The position numbers and the translations under genes are program-made. A stretch of DNA of 64,000 nt from Acidipropionibacterium virtanenii. GTDB taxonomy: Bacteria; Actinomycetota; Actinomycetes; Propionibacteriales; Propionibacteriaceae. The notes beneath the pieces are model-generated. The model did no database searches, was not told the origin of the DNA, and saw nothing but the letters and a program-made list of their open reading frames with translations. The stretch covers positions 2,046,001 to 2,110,000 of the forward strand of contig NZ_CP025198.1 in NCBI RefSeq assembly GCF_003325455.1. The letters run 5' to 3'. Below, piece by piece: positions 19,806 to 28,803 of this stretch (positions within the stretch are counted from its first letter, which is position 1; each line of letters begins with the position of its first letter).

Positions 19806-21563
19806 TCAGCGGGCAGCGGCGACCTCCGCGGGACGCACCGTCACCTGGGAGCGGTTCACCGCACTGGTGACCGCCTTCAGCGAGGCCTGGGTAATGTCGG
19901 GATCGATGCCGACCCCCCACAGGATCTGGGTGGAGTCCCCGTCGCCGATCTCGCACTCGACGTAGGCGGCGGCCTTCGCCGTCCCGCCCGAGGTCATCGC
20001 GTGCTCGGAGTAGTCCAGCACGTGGACGACCACGCCCAGGGAGTCCAGCGCGTCGACGAAGGCCGAGACCGCGCCGTTCCCCTCGCCGCTGATCGAGGCC
20101 TCCTGGCCGTCGATCCGGACCACCGCGGAGACTTGATGACCGGCTTCCCCCGATGTCGTCGTGCGCGAGACCAGTTCCAGGCCGGTGGTGTGCAGGTACT
20201 CCTTGCTGAACAGGTCCCAGATCTCATCGTGGGCGACCTCGCGGGACTCCTCATCGGTGAACCTCTGCACCGTCTTCGCGAACTCGATCTGCAGGCGCCG
20301 GGGCAGGTCGACCTGGTGCTCGGTCTTCATCAGGTAGGCCATGCCGCCCTTGCCGGACTGGCTGTTGACGCGGATGACGGCCTCATAGGTGCGGCCCACG
20401 TCGTGCGGGTCGACCGGCAGGTAGGGAGCCTCCCAGTCCACCTCGTGCAGGCCGACGCCCTGGTCCTGCGCCCGGTGCTCCAGATCTTCCAGGCCCTTCT
20501 TGATGGCGTCCTGGTGGGAGCCGGAGAAGGCGGTGAAGACCAGATCGCCGGCGTAGGGCTGGCGGGCCGGGACCGGCAGGCCGGTGCAGTACTCGACGGT
20601 GCGCCGGATCTTCGGCATGTCGGAGAAGTCGATCTTCGGGTCGACTCCCTGGCTGAACAGGTTCATGCCCAGGGTGACGAGATCGACATTGCCGGTGCGC
20701 TCGCCGTGGCCGAACAGGCAGCCCTCGACGCGGTCGGCGCCAGCCATCTGGGCCAGTTCCGCCGCGGCCACCGCGGTGCCGCGGTCGTTGTGCGGGTGCA
20801 GCGAGACGCAGACGTTCTGCCGGTCGCGGATGGTGCGGCTGAAGTACTCGATCTGGTCGGCGTAGGTGTTGGGGGTGCTCATCTCCACGGTCGCCGGCAG
20901 GTTGAGGATGATCTCGCGACCGGCCTCGGGCTGCCAGACGTCCATCACCGAGTGACACACCTCGATGGCGAAATCGGTCGGGGTCTGGGTGAAGATCTCC
21001 GGGGAGTACTCGTAGCCGAACTGGACGTCGCTCAGGTACTTGTCGGCGTACTTGACGACCCACTCGGTGCCCTGATGGGCCAGGTCGATGCACTGCTTCT
21101 CATCGACGTGGAAGACCACCCGGCGGAACAGTTCGGCGACCGCGTTGTACATGTGGATGGTGCCGCGGTGGGCGCCGATCAGGCTCTGGGCCGTGCGGTC
21201 GATGAGGTCCTCGCGGGCCTGGGTCAGCACCGAGATGGTGACGTCGTCGGGTACCAGATCCTCCTCGATCAGCTGCCGGACGAAGTCGAAATCCGTCTGA
21301 GAGGCCGAGGGGAAGCCGACCTCGATCTCCTTGTAGCCCATCTCGACCAGCAGCTTGAACATCCTCAGCTTGCGGGAGGTGGTCATCGGGTCGATGAGCG
21401 CCTGGTTGCCGTCGCGCAGATCGGTGGACAGCCAGCGCGGGGCCTTGTCCAGTTTCTTGTCGGGCCACGTGCGGTCGGGCAGCGACTGGGGGACGAAGGG
21501 CTTGTACCGCCCGATCGGCATCGGGGAGGTCAGCTGGCAGGGGCTGGGCTGGTAGCGGGTCAT
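19806..21563 (-). CDS. leuA: 2-isopropylmalate synthase
   Basis: Condenses acetyl-CoA with 2-ketoisovalerate, the committed step of leucine synthesis. The 585-residue long-form enzyme has the metal/substrate block STDLRDGNQAL (about 46-56), LHPHNDRGTAVAAAELAQ with metal-binding histidines, GCLFGHGERTGNVDLVT, and a C-terminal LeuA dimer domain that binds leucine for feedback inhibition. AGGAGACC precedes the ATG. A leucine-rich leader peptide and competing hairpins lie directly upstream (21595-21675), so expression is likely set by leucyl-tRNA supply. Confidence 0.96.
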   Translation of the reverse strand: MTRYQPSPCQLTSPMPIGRYKPFVPQSLPDRTWPDKKLDKAPRWLSTDLRDGNQALIDPMTTSRKLRMFKLLVEMGYKEIEVGFPSASQTDFDFVRQLIEEDLVPDDVTISVLTQAREDLIDRTAQSLIGAHRGTIHMYNAVAELFRRVVFHVDEKQCIDLAHQGTEWVVKYADKYLSDVQFGYEYSPEIFTQTPTDFAIEVCHSVMDVWQPEAGREIILNLPATVEMSTPNTYADQIEYFSRTIRDRQNVCVSLHPHNDRGTAVAAAELAQMAGADRVEGCLFGHGERTGNVDLVTLGMNLFSQGVDPKIDFSDMPKIRRTVEYCTGLPVPARQPYAGDLVFTAFSGSHQDAIKKGLEDLEHRAQDQGVGLHEVDWEAPYLPVDPHDVGRTYEAVIRVNSQSGKGGMAYLMKTEHQVDLPRRLQIEFAKTVQRFTDEESREVAHDEIWDLFSKEYLHTTGLELVSRTTTSGEAGHQVSAVVRIDGQEASISGEGNGAVSAFVDALDSLGVVVHVLDYSEHAMTSGGTAKAAAYVECEIGDGDSTQILWGVGIDPDITQASLKAVTSAVNRSQVTVRPAEVAAAR

Positions 21564-21594
21564 GATGGTCTCCTGAATTGCTCCGGTTGTTCAT

Positions 21595-21649
21595 GGGCAG
21601 CCGAAGTACCCGCAGCGAGGGGGCTACCCGTCAACGGGCCCCGCTGCGG
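21595..21649 (-). promoter_or_regulatory. leuA attenuator: mutually exclusive hairpins
   Basis: In the leuA leader RNA, one hairpin spans 21649-21610: an 8-bp outer stem (21642-21649 with 21610-21617), then GGGC/GCCC and CCGT/ACGG inner stems. Its 5' arm overlaps the last codons of the leader peptide and its apex holds the leader stop. A second pairing (21622-21629 with 21595-21602, 8 bp with one G-U) uses the 3' half of the first, so both cannot form together. The layout fits ribosome-controlled attenuation. Confidence 0.65.
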
Positions 21650-21675
21650 CACGGAAGCAGGAGAACGCGCGCCAC
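21631..21675 (-). CDS. leuL: leuA leader peptide with three consecutive leucine codons
   Basis: A 14-residue peptide, MARVLLLPCRSGAR, begins at GTG 21675 and ends 67 bases before the leuA start. Codons 5-7 are CTC CTG CTT (21655-21663). The start lies 7 bases after TAGCGT (21683-21688), an extended -10 (TGC before it), so it should be translated from the very 5' end of the mRNA. A GTG 4 codons upstream is a less likely start. Leucine-codon leader peptides before leuA are known in actinobacteria. It is too short for domain evidence; the call rests on position, codons and the adjacent hairpins. Confidence 0.72.
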   Translation of the reverse strand: MARVLLLPCRSGAR

Positions 21676-21682
21676 GAATGGC

Positions 21683-21712
21683 ACGCTAGCACCCCACGGC
21701 CGGCATTGGGAA
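21683..21712 (-). promoter_or_regulatory. Predicted leuL-leuA promoter
   Basis: Extended -10 TGC-TAGCGT (hexamer 21683-21688) with a weak -35 TTCCCA (21707-21712), spacer 18. Transcription would start at or next to the leader GTG (21675). Confidence 0.5.
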
Positions 21713-21804
21713 GCGTTCGGGAGCACTGGAGAAGCACCGGGCCGGTTCGCGGGCGTCGGAGAGTCGCGTTGCGGACCCGGCCGGCGCGTTGCAGGATCGG
21801 CGCT

Positions 21805-23295
21805 GTGGCCACACTTCTGCACCGCGCCCGGCTCCTCGATCTGGTGACCGGCACTCTCGATGATCCCTGCGACATCCTGGTGCGCGAGGGCCGGGTGGCG
21901 TCGATGCGGCCGACGACGGGCCGCCCCCGGGACACCGACGACGTCACGGTGGCCGACCTGGACGGGCGGACGGTGATTCCCGGGCTGTGGGACGAGCATG
22001 TCCACGCCGAGCAGTGGGCACTGGCCTCCCGGCGCTTCGAGGTCTCCCAGACGGCATCGCCGGCAGAGGTCCTCCAGACGGTGCACGACCATCTGGAACG
22101 ACTTCCCGGCGACGGGCAGGACATCATCATCCAGGGGTTCGGGCTGCGCGCCTCCCGGTGGCGGGCCGATCCGAGCGCGGCCGACCTGGACGCGGTCTGC
22201 GGCCCCTGGCCGGTGGCGATCGTCTCGGCGGACCTGCACTCGACCTGGTGCAGCACCGCGGCGCTGAGAAAACTGGGGATGAACGGCAAGGCCGGCTTCC
22301 TCACCGAGGCCGACTCCTTCGCTGCCCAGACCCGGCTGGCCCGGGTGCCCCGCAGGATTCTCAACGGCTGGCTGGACCAGTGCTGCCGGCGGGCCGCCGC
22401 CTGCGGCGTGGTGGGCATCCGCGACATGGAATTCTCCAGCAGTGTCGACGTGTGGACGGCGCGCCGCAGTGCCGGCGGCTGCCCGATGCGCGTCGAGGTC
22501 TCCGTCTACCCCGACCGTCTCGACGAAGCCGTGGACCGGGGCCTGAGGACCGGACGGCCCGCCACGCCCGGCTCCTTGGTGACGATGGGGCCGCTCAAGA
22601 TCATCGTCGACGGGTCGATGTCGACCCGGTCGGCCTGGTGCCACCGCCCCTATCCCGGTGCCGTCGGCCCCGATCGCACCGGAGTGGACTCGGTGGCCCC
22701 CGACGAACTGGTCGAGCTCATGCGGCGGGCGCGGGCCGCCGGGTTGACACCGGCCGCGCATGCCATCGGGGACCTCGCGGTCGGCGTCGTCCTGGACGCC
22801 TTCGAACGCTCCGGGGCCCACGGCTTCCTCGAGCACGCCCAACTGGTGGCCGACGCCGACCTGCGGCGTTTCGCCCAGCTCGGCGTGACCGCCAGCGTCC
22901 AGCCCGCCCATCTGATCGACGACCGCGAGACCACCGATGCGATCTGGACGGATCGGGCGGCGCGGAGCTTCCGGTTCCGGGATCTGCTGGAGGCCGGGGC
23001 CCGGCTCATCCTGGGATCCGACGCCCCCGTCTCACCGGTGGACCCCTGGCTGGCCATCAGGGTGGCGGTCGAGCGCACCGGCGACGACCGTCCGGCCTGG
23101 CACCCGGAGCAGGCGATCACGATGTCGCAGGCGCTGCGCGCCTCCACCCACGGGATCGACGCGGTGCGCGTCGGCGGGCCCGCCGATCTGGTGGCCCTGG
23201 ACGCCAACCCCTTCGAACTCCACGGCGACGAACTGGCGTCCCCGGTCTCCGCACTCACCATGGCCGGCGGGCGGATCAGCCACACCAGGCTCTGA
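21805..23295 (+). CDS. Amidohydrolase family protein (YtcJ-like)
   Basis: A 496-residue metal-dependent hydrolase of the amidohydrolase-3 type. It shows the N-terminal metal motif LWDEHVHAEQW (HxH), KIIVDGSMSTRSAW, HAIGDLAVGVVLDAFE, EHAQLV, and LGSDAPVSPVDPWLAI with the final metal-binding Asp. The natural substrate is not deducible; relatives act on N-acyl or cyclic amide compounds. The GTG at 21805 is preceded by GCAGGAT. It is divergent from leuA; its 3' end converges with era. Confidence 0.8.
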   Translation: MATLLHRARLLDLVTGTLDDPCDILVREGRVASMRPTTGRPRDTDDVTVADLDGRTVIPGLWDEHVHAEQWALASRRFEVSQTASPAEVLQTVHDHLERLPGDGQDIIIQGFGLRASRWRADPSAADLDAVCGPWPVAIVSADLHSTWCSTAALRKLGMNGKAGFLTEADSFAAQTRLARVPRRILNGWLDQCCRRAAACGVVGIRDMEFSSSVDVWTARRSAGGCPMRVEVSVYPDRLDEAVDRGLRTGRPATPGSLVTMGPLKIIVDGSMSTRSAWCHRPYPGAVGPDRTGVDSVAPDELVELMRRARAAGLTPAAHAIGDLAVGVVLDAFERSGAHGFLEHAQLVADADLRRFAQLGVTASVQPAHLIDDRETTDAIWTDRAARSFRFRDLLEAGARLILGSDAPVSPVDPWLAIRVAVERTGDDRPAWHPEQAITMSQALRASTHGIDAVRVGGPADLVALDANPFELHGDELASPVSALTMAGGRISHTRL

Positions 23296-23313
23296 GCGCG
23301 GCCGCCGACGGCT

Positions 23314-24375
23314 TCAGAAACCGAGCCGGTTGAGGTATTTCGGGTCGGACTGCCAGTCCTTGAAGACCTTCACCTGGAGGTTCAGGTGCACCGGGGTGCC
23401 GAGCAGCGCGGAGATCTGGGCACGGGCCCGGGTGCCGACCTCCTTGATGTGGGTGCCGCCGCGTCCGATCATGATGCCCTTCTGGGAGTCGCGCTCCACG
23501 ATGAGGGAGGCGACCACGTCGAGCAGCGGCTTGTCGGCGGACCGGCCCTCGCGCTGTCCCATCTCCTCGATCTCCACGGCGATCGAGTGCGGCAGCTCCT
23601 CGCGGACCCCCTCCAGGGCCGCCTCGCGGATCAGCTCGGCGACCAGCGTCTCGGTCGGCTCGTCGGTGATCTCGCCGTCGGGATAGTAGGCCGGGCCTTC
23701 GGGCAGCAGTCCGATGATGGCGTCCCGGGCCTCGGCGACCTGCTCCCCGGAGACCGCCGAGCAGGGCACGATCTCTTCGAAGTGCACCCCGAGGTCGTCC
23801 TCCAGAGCAGCGATCGCGGTCAGGTGCTGAGCCAGTCGCGAGTGCGAGACGAGGTCGGCCTTGGTGGCCAGGGCGACGATCTTCACCCTGGAGCCGAGCT
23901 TGGCGATCTCGCCCACAAGATAGGTGTCGCCCGGCCCGATCCGCTGGTTGCAGGGCAGACAGACCCCGATGACGTCGACCTGGGACCAGGTCTCGCGGAC
24001 CAGGTCGTTGAGCCTCTCCCCCAGCAGGGTGCGGGGCCTGTGGAGCCCGGGGGTGTCGATGAGGACGAGCTGGGCGTCCTCGGTGGCCACCACGCCGCGG
24101 ACCGCGTGCCGGGTGGTCTGGGGCTTGTCGGAGGCGATCGCGATCTTCGAACCGACCAGGGCGTTGGTGAGGGTGGACTTGCCGGCGTTGGGTCGGCCGA
24201 CGAAGCAGGCGAAGCCGGAGCGGAATCCAGGCCTCGTGGCCTGGGCGACCCGCCCGGCCACGTAATCGACGTCGGAGATGTCCTCGTCCTCGCCGTCCAT
24301 CAGATCGGCCAGGCTGGGCGTGGTCTCCGCCTCCTCGCCGGGCTCGGCGTGCTGGGGGGTGGTGGGGTCAGTCAT
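23314..24375 (-). CDS. era: GTPase Era, 30S ribosome assembly
   Basis: The 353-residue protein has the G1 loop GRPNAGKST (about 60-68), G3 DTPGLHRP, G4 TKAD, and a C-terminal KH domain (GIMIGRGGTHIKEVG) that binds the 3' end of 16S rRNA. An acidic N-terminal extension of about 50 residues (GEEAETTPSLADLMDGEDED) precedes the G domain and is not part of the family core. It is the last gene of the phoH-ybeY-corC-era operon; its ATG lies 8 bases inside the end of the transporter-like gene upstream. Confidence 0.95.
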   Translation of the reverse strand: MTDPTTPQHAEPGEEAETTPSLADLMDGEDEDISDVDYVAGRVAQATRPGFRSGFACFVGRPNAGKSTLTNALVGSKIAIASDKPQTTRHAVRGVVATEDAQLVLIDTPGLHRPRTLLGERLNDLVRETWSQVDVIGVCLPCNQRIGPGDTYLVGEIAKLGSRVKIVALATKADLVSHSRLAQHLTAIAALEDDLGVHFEEIVPCSAVSGEQVAEARDAIIGLLPEGPAYYPDGEITDEPTETLVAELIREAALEGVREELPHSIAVEIEEMGQREGRSADKPLLDVVASLIVERDSQKGIMIGRGGTHIKEVGTRARAQISALLGTPVHLNLQVKVFKDWQSDPKYLNRLGF

Positions 24376-25666
24376 CGTCTTCCTCGTCCTCACTGGGTTC
24401 CTCGGGTGCCAGCCGCACCAGGCATGTGTCGACCTGGTGGCGCCTGCCACCGGCCTTCTCCGCGGTGATCTCGATGCCCTCCCAGACGATCCGAGAGCCC
24501 GGGAGCGGCACCACCGACAGCTCCTTGGCGAGCAGCCCCCCGACGGTCTCGACGTCCTCGTCGTCGACCTTGCGGTCGAACAGCTCCCCGAGATCGTCGA
24601 CGGGCATCCGGGATGAGACCCGGAAGACGCCGGGCTCGATCTCCTCGGTCGACGTCGGCTCTGCATCGTACTCGTCGACGATCTCGCCGACGATCTCCTC
24701 GACGATGTCCTCGATGGTCGCCAGCCCGGCGGTGCCGCCGAACTCGTCGATGACGATGACGATGTGATTGCGGTCGCGCTGCATGTCGCGCAGCACGTCG
24801 TCGACCGGTTTGGAGTCGGGGTAGAACACCGCCTCGCGCATCACCGAGGACACCATCTCGTGGCGCTGGCCGCCGGGGTTGTCCTGGACCCTGCGGGCCA
24901 GATCCTTGAGGTAGACCACTCCCTGGATGTCGTCGAGGCTGCGCCCGACCACCGGCAGCCGGGAGAATCCGGAGCGCAGTGCCAGCGACATGGCCTGTCT
25001 CAGGGTCTTGCCCGCCTCGATGTAGACCACGTCGGTGCGCGGCACCATCACCTCCTTGAGGTAGGTGTCGCCCAGCTCGAAGACCGAATGGATCATCTCC
25101 CGCTCGCCGGCCTCGATGAGGTCGGATGCCTCGGCGTAGTCCACCATGTCGCGGAGCTCGGCCTCGGTGGTGAAGGGGCCGTCGATGAATCCCTTCCCCG
25201 GGGTCAGCGCGTTGCCGATCATGATGAGCCCCCGTGTGATCGGCCCGAGCACCCGGGTGACCGCCGACCAGGGCCGCGACAGGACCCGGCACACGGCGGC
25301 GTCGTGCTGCTTGCCGAGGGTGCGCGGGGCGACGCCCCACAGCAGGAAGCTCACCAGCACCATGGCGGCGACCACCACGAGCACCCGCTGCCAGGGACCG
25401 CCCAGGTGGGGGAAGAGGGCCTGGCAGGCGAGCACGATGACCGAGGTCTCGCAGCCGATCCGCACCAGCATCGCGGTGTTGATGTAGCGGGCGGGCTCCT
25501 CGACCATCCGCAGCACCCGCGCGGTGCCGGCCCTCCCGTCGGCCGCCAGATCCTCGGCCCGGCTGCGTGAGAGGTGCTGCAGCGACGTCTCGGCGGCCGC
25601 GACGACGGCCGCGGCCAGGGCCAGCGCGGCTGCGACGGCCAGCTCGATCCATTGGTGATGGGTCAT
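24368..25666 (-). CDS. CNNM/CorC-type membrane protein with CBS pair (hemolysin family)
   Basis: The 432-residue protein has an N-terminal DUF21/CNNM membrane domain with about three to four helices (about 5-150), a tandem CBS pair (about 205-325, with VMVPRTDVVYIEAG and DDVLRDMQRDRNHIVIVIDE), and a C-terminal CorC_HlyC domain (about 345-425). Relatives take part in magnesium or cobalt export; hemolysin is only a historical label. The start ATG overlaps the ybeY stop (ATGA). Conserved position between ybeY and era. Confidence 0.88.
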   Translation of the reverse strand: MTHHQWIELAVAAALALAAAVVAAAETSLQHLSRSRAEDLAADGRAGTARVLRMVEEPARYINTAMLVRIGCETSVIVLACQALFPHLGGPWQRVLVVVAAMVLVSFLLWGVAPRTLGKQHDAAVCRVLSRPWSAVTRVLGPITRGLIMIGNALTPGKGFIDGPFTTEAELRDMVDYAEASDLIEAGEREMIHSVFELGDTYLKEVMVPRTDVVYIEAGKTLRQAMSLALRSGFSRLPVVGRSLDDIQGVVYLKDLARRVQDNPGGQRHEMVSSVMREAVFYPDSKPVDDVLRDMQRDRNHIVIVIDEFGGTAGLATIEDIVEEIVGEIVDEYDAEPTSTEEIEPGVFRVSSRMPVDDLGELFDRKVDDEDVETVGGLLAKELSVVPLPGSRIVWEGIEITAEKAGGRRHQVDTCLVRLAPEEPSEDEEDDD

Positions 25667-26130
25667 CGGGCGGCGGCCTGCCCCCGCGCCAGATCCCAGG
25701 CGCTGATGATCTCGTCGTTGAGGCCGAACATGACGCGCTTCTCCTCGGGCTCGGCGTGGTCGTGACCGAGCAGGTGGAGCATGCCGTGGATCAGCAGGTA
25801 CTCGGCCTCGCCGTCGGGGGTCCGGCCGTTCTCGGCGGCCTGGCGGGCGGTGACGGTGGGGCACAGCACGATGTCGCCGAGGACGCCGTTGGGCGGCTCC
25901 TCGCCGTCGTCGGGGGCGCGCAGCTCGTCCATCGGGAAGCTGAGCACGTCGGTGGGGCCGGGCAGACCCATGAACTTCTCGTGGTAGGACGCCATGGTCG
26001 TCTCGTCGACCAGCAGGATCGACAGCTCGGCCTCGGTGTGGATCCGCAGCCGGTCCATCGCGAAGCGGGCGAGCCCCACCAGGCCCTGCTCGTCGGCCTC
26101 GACGCCGGACTCGTTGTTGATGTCGATCAT
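25663..26130 (-). CDS. ybeY: Endoribonuclease YbeY (16S rRNA maturation)
   Basis: A 155-residue zinc-dependent RNase for 16S rRNA 3'-end processing and ribosome quality control. The metal motif HGMLHLLGHDH (about 116-126) is intact, and the DVLSFPMDE block is present. It overlaps phoH upstream and the CorC-like gene downstream by 4 bases each. Confidence 0.95.
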   Translation of the reverse strand: MIDINNESGVEADEQGLVGLARFAMDRLRIHTEAELSILLVDETTMASYHEKFMGLPGPTDVLSFPMDELRAPDDGEEPPNGVLGDIVLCPTVTARQAAENGRTPDGEAEYLLIHGMLHLLGHDHAEPEEKRVMFGLNDEIISAWDLARGQAAAR

Positions 26131-27266
26131 CGTTGTCTCCTGGACTCCTGGGGGCCCGGGCGCCGGTCCCTGCTCCTGGTGCTGCGTCGTTGCTCCCGGT
26201 TCCCGGCCTGTTCGGCGCGCCCCTCGATCACGGCGTCGTACTGGTCGTAGGCGGCGACGATCCGCCCGACGAGCTGGTGGCGGACGACGTCGCGGCTGGT
26301 GAGGTTGCAGAAGGCGATGTCGTCGATGCCGTCGAGGATGTTCTGCACGATGCGCAGCCCGCTGGTGACCCCGCCTGGCAGGTCGACCTGCGTGACGTCG
26401 CCGGTCACCACGACCTTCGAGCCGAAGCCGAGGCGGGTGAGGAACATCTTCATCTGCTCCGGGGAGGTGTTCTGGGCCTCGTCGAGGATGATGAAGGCGT
26501 CGTTGAGGGTGCGTCCGCGCATATAGGCCAGCGGGGCCACCTCGACGGTTCCGGCGGCGAGCAGCCGGGGCACGGCGTCGGGATCGACCATGTCGCGCAG
26601 GGCGTCGTAGAGGGGCCTCAGGTAGGGGTCGATCTTCTCCGAGAGGGTGCCGGGCAGGAAACCGATCCGCTCGCCGGCCTCGATGGCGGGGCGGGTCAGG
26701 ATGATCCGGCTGACCGACTTGTTCTGGAGCGCCTGGACGGCCTTGGCCATCGCCAGGTAGGTCTTGCCGGTGCCGGCCGGGCCGATGCCGAAGACGACGG
26801 TGTGGGCGTCGATGGCGTCGACGTAGCGCTTCTGGTTGAGAGTCTTGGGGCGGATGGTCCTGCCGCGGTTGGAGAGGATGTCGGCCGTCATCACGGCCGC
26901 GGGCTCCTCGCCGTCGCGGCTCATCGCCACGACCCTCTCGACATCGTCGGCGGACAGTCCGTGACCGGTCCGGATGATCGTCACCAGTTCGGTGAGGACC
27001 TCGGTGGCCTCGCTGATCTGGGCGGCGGTCCCGGTCAGATGGACCTCGTCGCCACGTACCAGGATCCCGGCCTCGAGAGCGTCCTCCAGACGGCGCAGGT
27101 ATTCGTCATTGGGGCCCACCAGGGACACCATCGACACCGATGCGGGCACCGTGAAGGTGCGGGTGCCGGGACTGGCGGGAAGAGTTCGGGTGCTGGTGGT
27201 CAGGGTGCTCTCCAGATGAGTTGCGGGTGTACCCGCCCAACTGTAGTCGTGGTGGAATGTGACCAT
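26127..27266 (-). CDS. phoH: PhoH family ATPase
   Basis: A predicted cytoplasmic RNA helicase-like ATPase. Walker [20 protein letters not shown] and Walker [21 protein letters not shown] are complete, with the conserved [13 protein letters not shown] block before. First gene of the ybeY-era operon. The start is uncertain. The ATG at 27266 gives 379 residues but has no ribosome site and overlaps the start of the divergent gene. A CTG at 27203 has GGAG 7 bases upstream, a TACAG T-type -10 (27240-27245) at a suitable distance, and gives MTTSTRTL, closer to relatives in length. Confidence 0.9.
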   Translation of the reverse strand: MVTFHHDYSWAGTPATHLESTLTTSTRTLPASPGTRTFTVPASVSMVSLVGPNDEYLRRLEDALEAGILVRGDEVHLTGTAAQISEATEVLTELVTIIRTGHGLSADDVERVVAMSRDGEEPAAVMTADILSNRGRTIRPKTLNQKRYVDAIDAHTVVFGIGPAGTGKTYLAMAKAVQALQNKSVSRIILTRPAIEAGERIGFLPGTLSEKIDPYLRPLYDALRDMVDPDAVPRLLAAGTVEVAPLAYMRGRTLNDAFIILDEAQNTSPEQMKMFLTRLGFGSKVVVTGDVTQVDLPGGVTSGLRIVQNILDGIDDIAFCNLTSRDVVRHQLVGRIVAAYDQYDAVIEGRAEQAGNREQRRSTRSRDRRPGPQESRRQR

Positions 27267-28392
27267 GGGTCTTGGCTGGATCGATGACGCCGCGTTCGCG
27301 CTGGGCACCGAGCTGTCGGTGGACCGGGTGCTGCGGGAAGGCATACGCACCACGGTGGCCCGGTGCTGGGTGGACGGCCCGACGACTGCCAGCGGGGGCG
27401 CCCGGACCGTGGTGGCCAAATGCTTCCGGTCGCGCGCCATGTCCCACAACTCCGGAGGATTCGGTCTGGTGCGCGAATGGGCCGGGTTGAGCTGCGTGCC
27501 GGGGGCGCCGCGGCTTCTGGCGGCCGATCTGGACCTGGGCGTGGTGGTCATGGAGGATCTGGGCACGGCCCCCACCCTGGCCGGCCTGCTCGGAGGCCCT
27601 GATCCGGATGCAGCCCTGGAGGCCGGCTATGTGTGGGGCCGCGACACGGCCGCCTCCCTGACCGCCTCCCTGAGGGTGGTCGACGACTTCCAGGATCTGG
27701 TGCGCCGGGCCGATCCGGGTACTGGCAGCGCCGGGGGCCCGGCCTCTCCCCGGCTGCCGCGCCGGGGTGCGGCGCGGCTGGCCGAGGTGCTGGGAGTCGA
27801 CGCCGGCGTCGAGGAGGAGGTCGCCCAGGAGGTCGACCGCCTCGACTCCCTGGCCGGCGTCGAGGGGCTTCGGGTGGTGAGCCAGGCCGATCCGGCCCCC
27901 GACAACCTGGTGATGACTGGTCCGGGTGAGGGCTCGGATGTGGTGGTGCGGGCACTGGATCTGGAGGCGGCCTCCTATCACCACATTGCGGTGGATCTGG
28001 CCGGGCTGGTCTCCCCATGGCCGGCCAGCGGGCTGCTGGCGCGGGTGCCCGACGAGTTCCAGGCGGCCGTGATGACCGGTTTCGGCACGGGCCTTGAGGG
28101 CCTGGTCGATCTGCTCGACGATCCGGCCATGGACCGGATGGTGGGCCTGGCGGTGCTGTCGGCAGCCCTGCAGATGACCGAACTCACCCTGGAGCCGCTG
28201 CGGCGCCGCGAGGATCTGGGCCGGTTCTCAGGAGGGCGGACCCGGCTGGTGAGCCTGTGGCGCAGAGCCGGCGAGCAGGCGGTGGCGGCCCCGGTGCTGG
28301 CGGGCCTGTGCGCCCGGGCCGCCGAGAAGGCGGTGCGCGACTGGGGATGGCCGGCGCAGCTGCCGTTCTACCCCTGCTTCAGCCGCGAGTGA
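27265..28392 (+). CDS. Kinase-like (aminoglycoside phosphotransferase fold) protein
   Basis: The 375-residue protein resembles APH/choline-kinase-like enzymes: an N-lobe lysine in VVAKCFRSRAM, a hinge-like VVVMEDLGTAPTL, a catalytic-loop equivalent SQADPAPDNLV (about 213-223; Asp and Asn kept, the usual His replaced) and a metal-binding ALDLEAASYHH. The substrate is unknown and there is no basis for calling it an antibiotic-resistance gene. The ATG at 27265 overlaps the candidate phoH ATG on the other strand within CCATGG. Confidence 0.65.
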   Translation: MGLGWIDDAAFALGTELSVDRVLREGIRTTVARCWVDGPTTASGGARTVVAKCFRSRAMSHNSGGFGLVREWAGLSCVPGAPRLLAADLDLGVVVMEDLGTAPTLAGLLGGPDPDAALEAGYVWGRDTAASLTASLRVVDDFQDLVRRADPGTGSAGGPASPRLPRRGAARLAEVLGVDAGVEEEVAQEVDRLDSLAGVEGLRVVSQADPAPDNLVMTGPGEGSDVVVRALDLEAASYHHIAVDLAGLVSPWPASGLLARVPDEFQAAVMTGFGTGLEGLVDLLDDPAMDRMVGLAVLSAALQMTELTLEPLRRREDLGRFSGGRTRLVSLWRRAGEQAVAAPVLAGLCARAAEKAVRDWGWPAQLPFYPCFSRE

Positions 28393-28413
28393 TGCTCCGG
28401 TTGGTTCCCGGAC

Positions 28414-28803
28414 TCACCACAGGAGGGTGATGCCGGGCAGGCTCGTGAACGCCTCGTCGGCGGTGACCAGGGTGAGGGATTCCAGGATCGCCTGTGCGGC
28501 GAGCATCCGGTCGAAGGGATCGCGGTGGGCCCAGTCGAGCCGACCGGCCAGCAGGGCGTGCTCCTCGGACACGGGCAGCCTCTCGGCACCGAGCCGGTCG
28601 AGGTGTCTGCCGTAGGCGCCGAGCAGGGCGTCGGCCTGAGGCAGTTTCCCGAGCCGATGCTTCGTCGCGATCTCCCAGGCCGTGACTGCCGACACCACGA
28701 TGGACGACGACCTGTTCACCAACACCTCATGAGCGTGGGGGCCGAGCCTCGACGGATCGGTGAGAGCCCACAGGAGAGCGTGGGTGTCGAGAAGGTACGT
28801 CAC
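28414..28803 (-). CDS. PIN-domain ribonuclease toxin (VapC-like)
   Basis: A 129-residue PIN protein with MTYLLDTHALLWAL (first acidic residue Asp6), ATKHRLGKL and AHRDPFDRMLAAQA, the last acidic cluster. It is typical of toxins paired with Phd/YefM antitoxins, which cleave RNA when free. Its ATG overlaps the antitoxin stop (ATGA), so expression is coupled. Confidence 0.85.
   Translation of the reverse strand: MTYLLDTHALLWALTDPSRLGPHAHEVLVNRSSSIVVSAVTAWEIATKHRLGKLPQADALLGAYGRHLDRLGAERLPVSEEHALLAGRLDWAHRDPFDRMLAAQAILESLTLVTADEAFTSLPGITLLW

Noticed and set aside
21631-22911. A 426-residue open frame opposite the amidohydrolase
   Set aside because: The body is a shadow of the amidohydrolase gene. 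Only its last 14 codons, with their own GTG and promoter, are kept as the leuA leader peptide.
24368-25666. A haemolysin
   Set aside because: The domain order (DUF21, CBS pair, CorC_HlyC) fits a membrane ion-homeostasis protein; the haemolysin name is historical.
27265-28392. An aminoglycoside-resistance phosphotransferase
   Set aside because: Only the general kinase-like fold is visible, the catalytic His is changed, and the context gives no resistance link.
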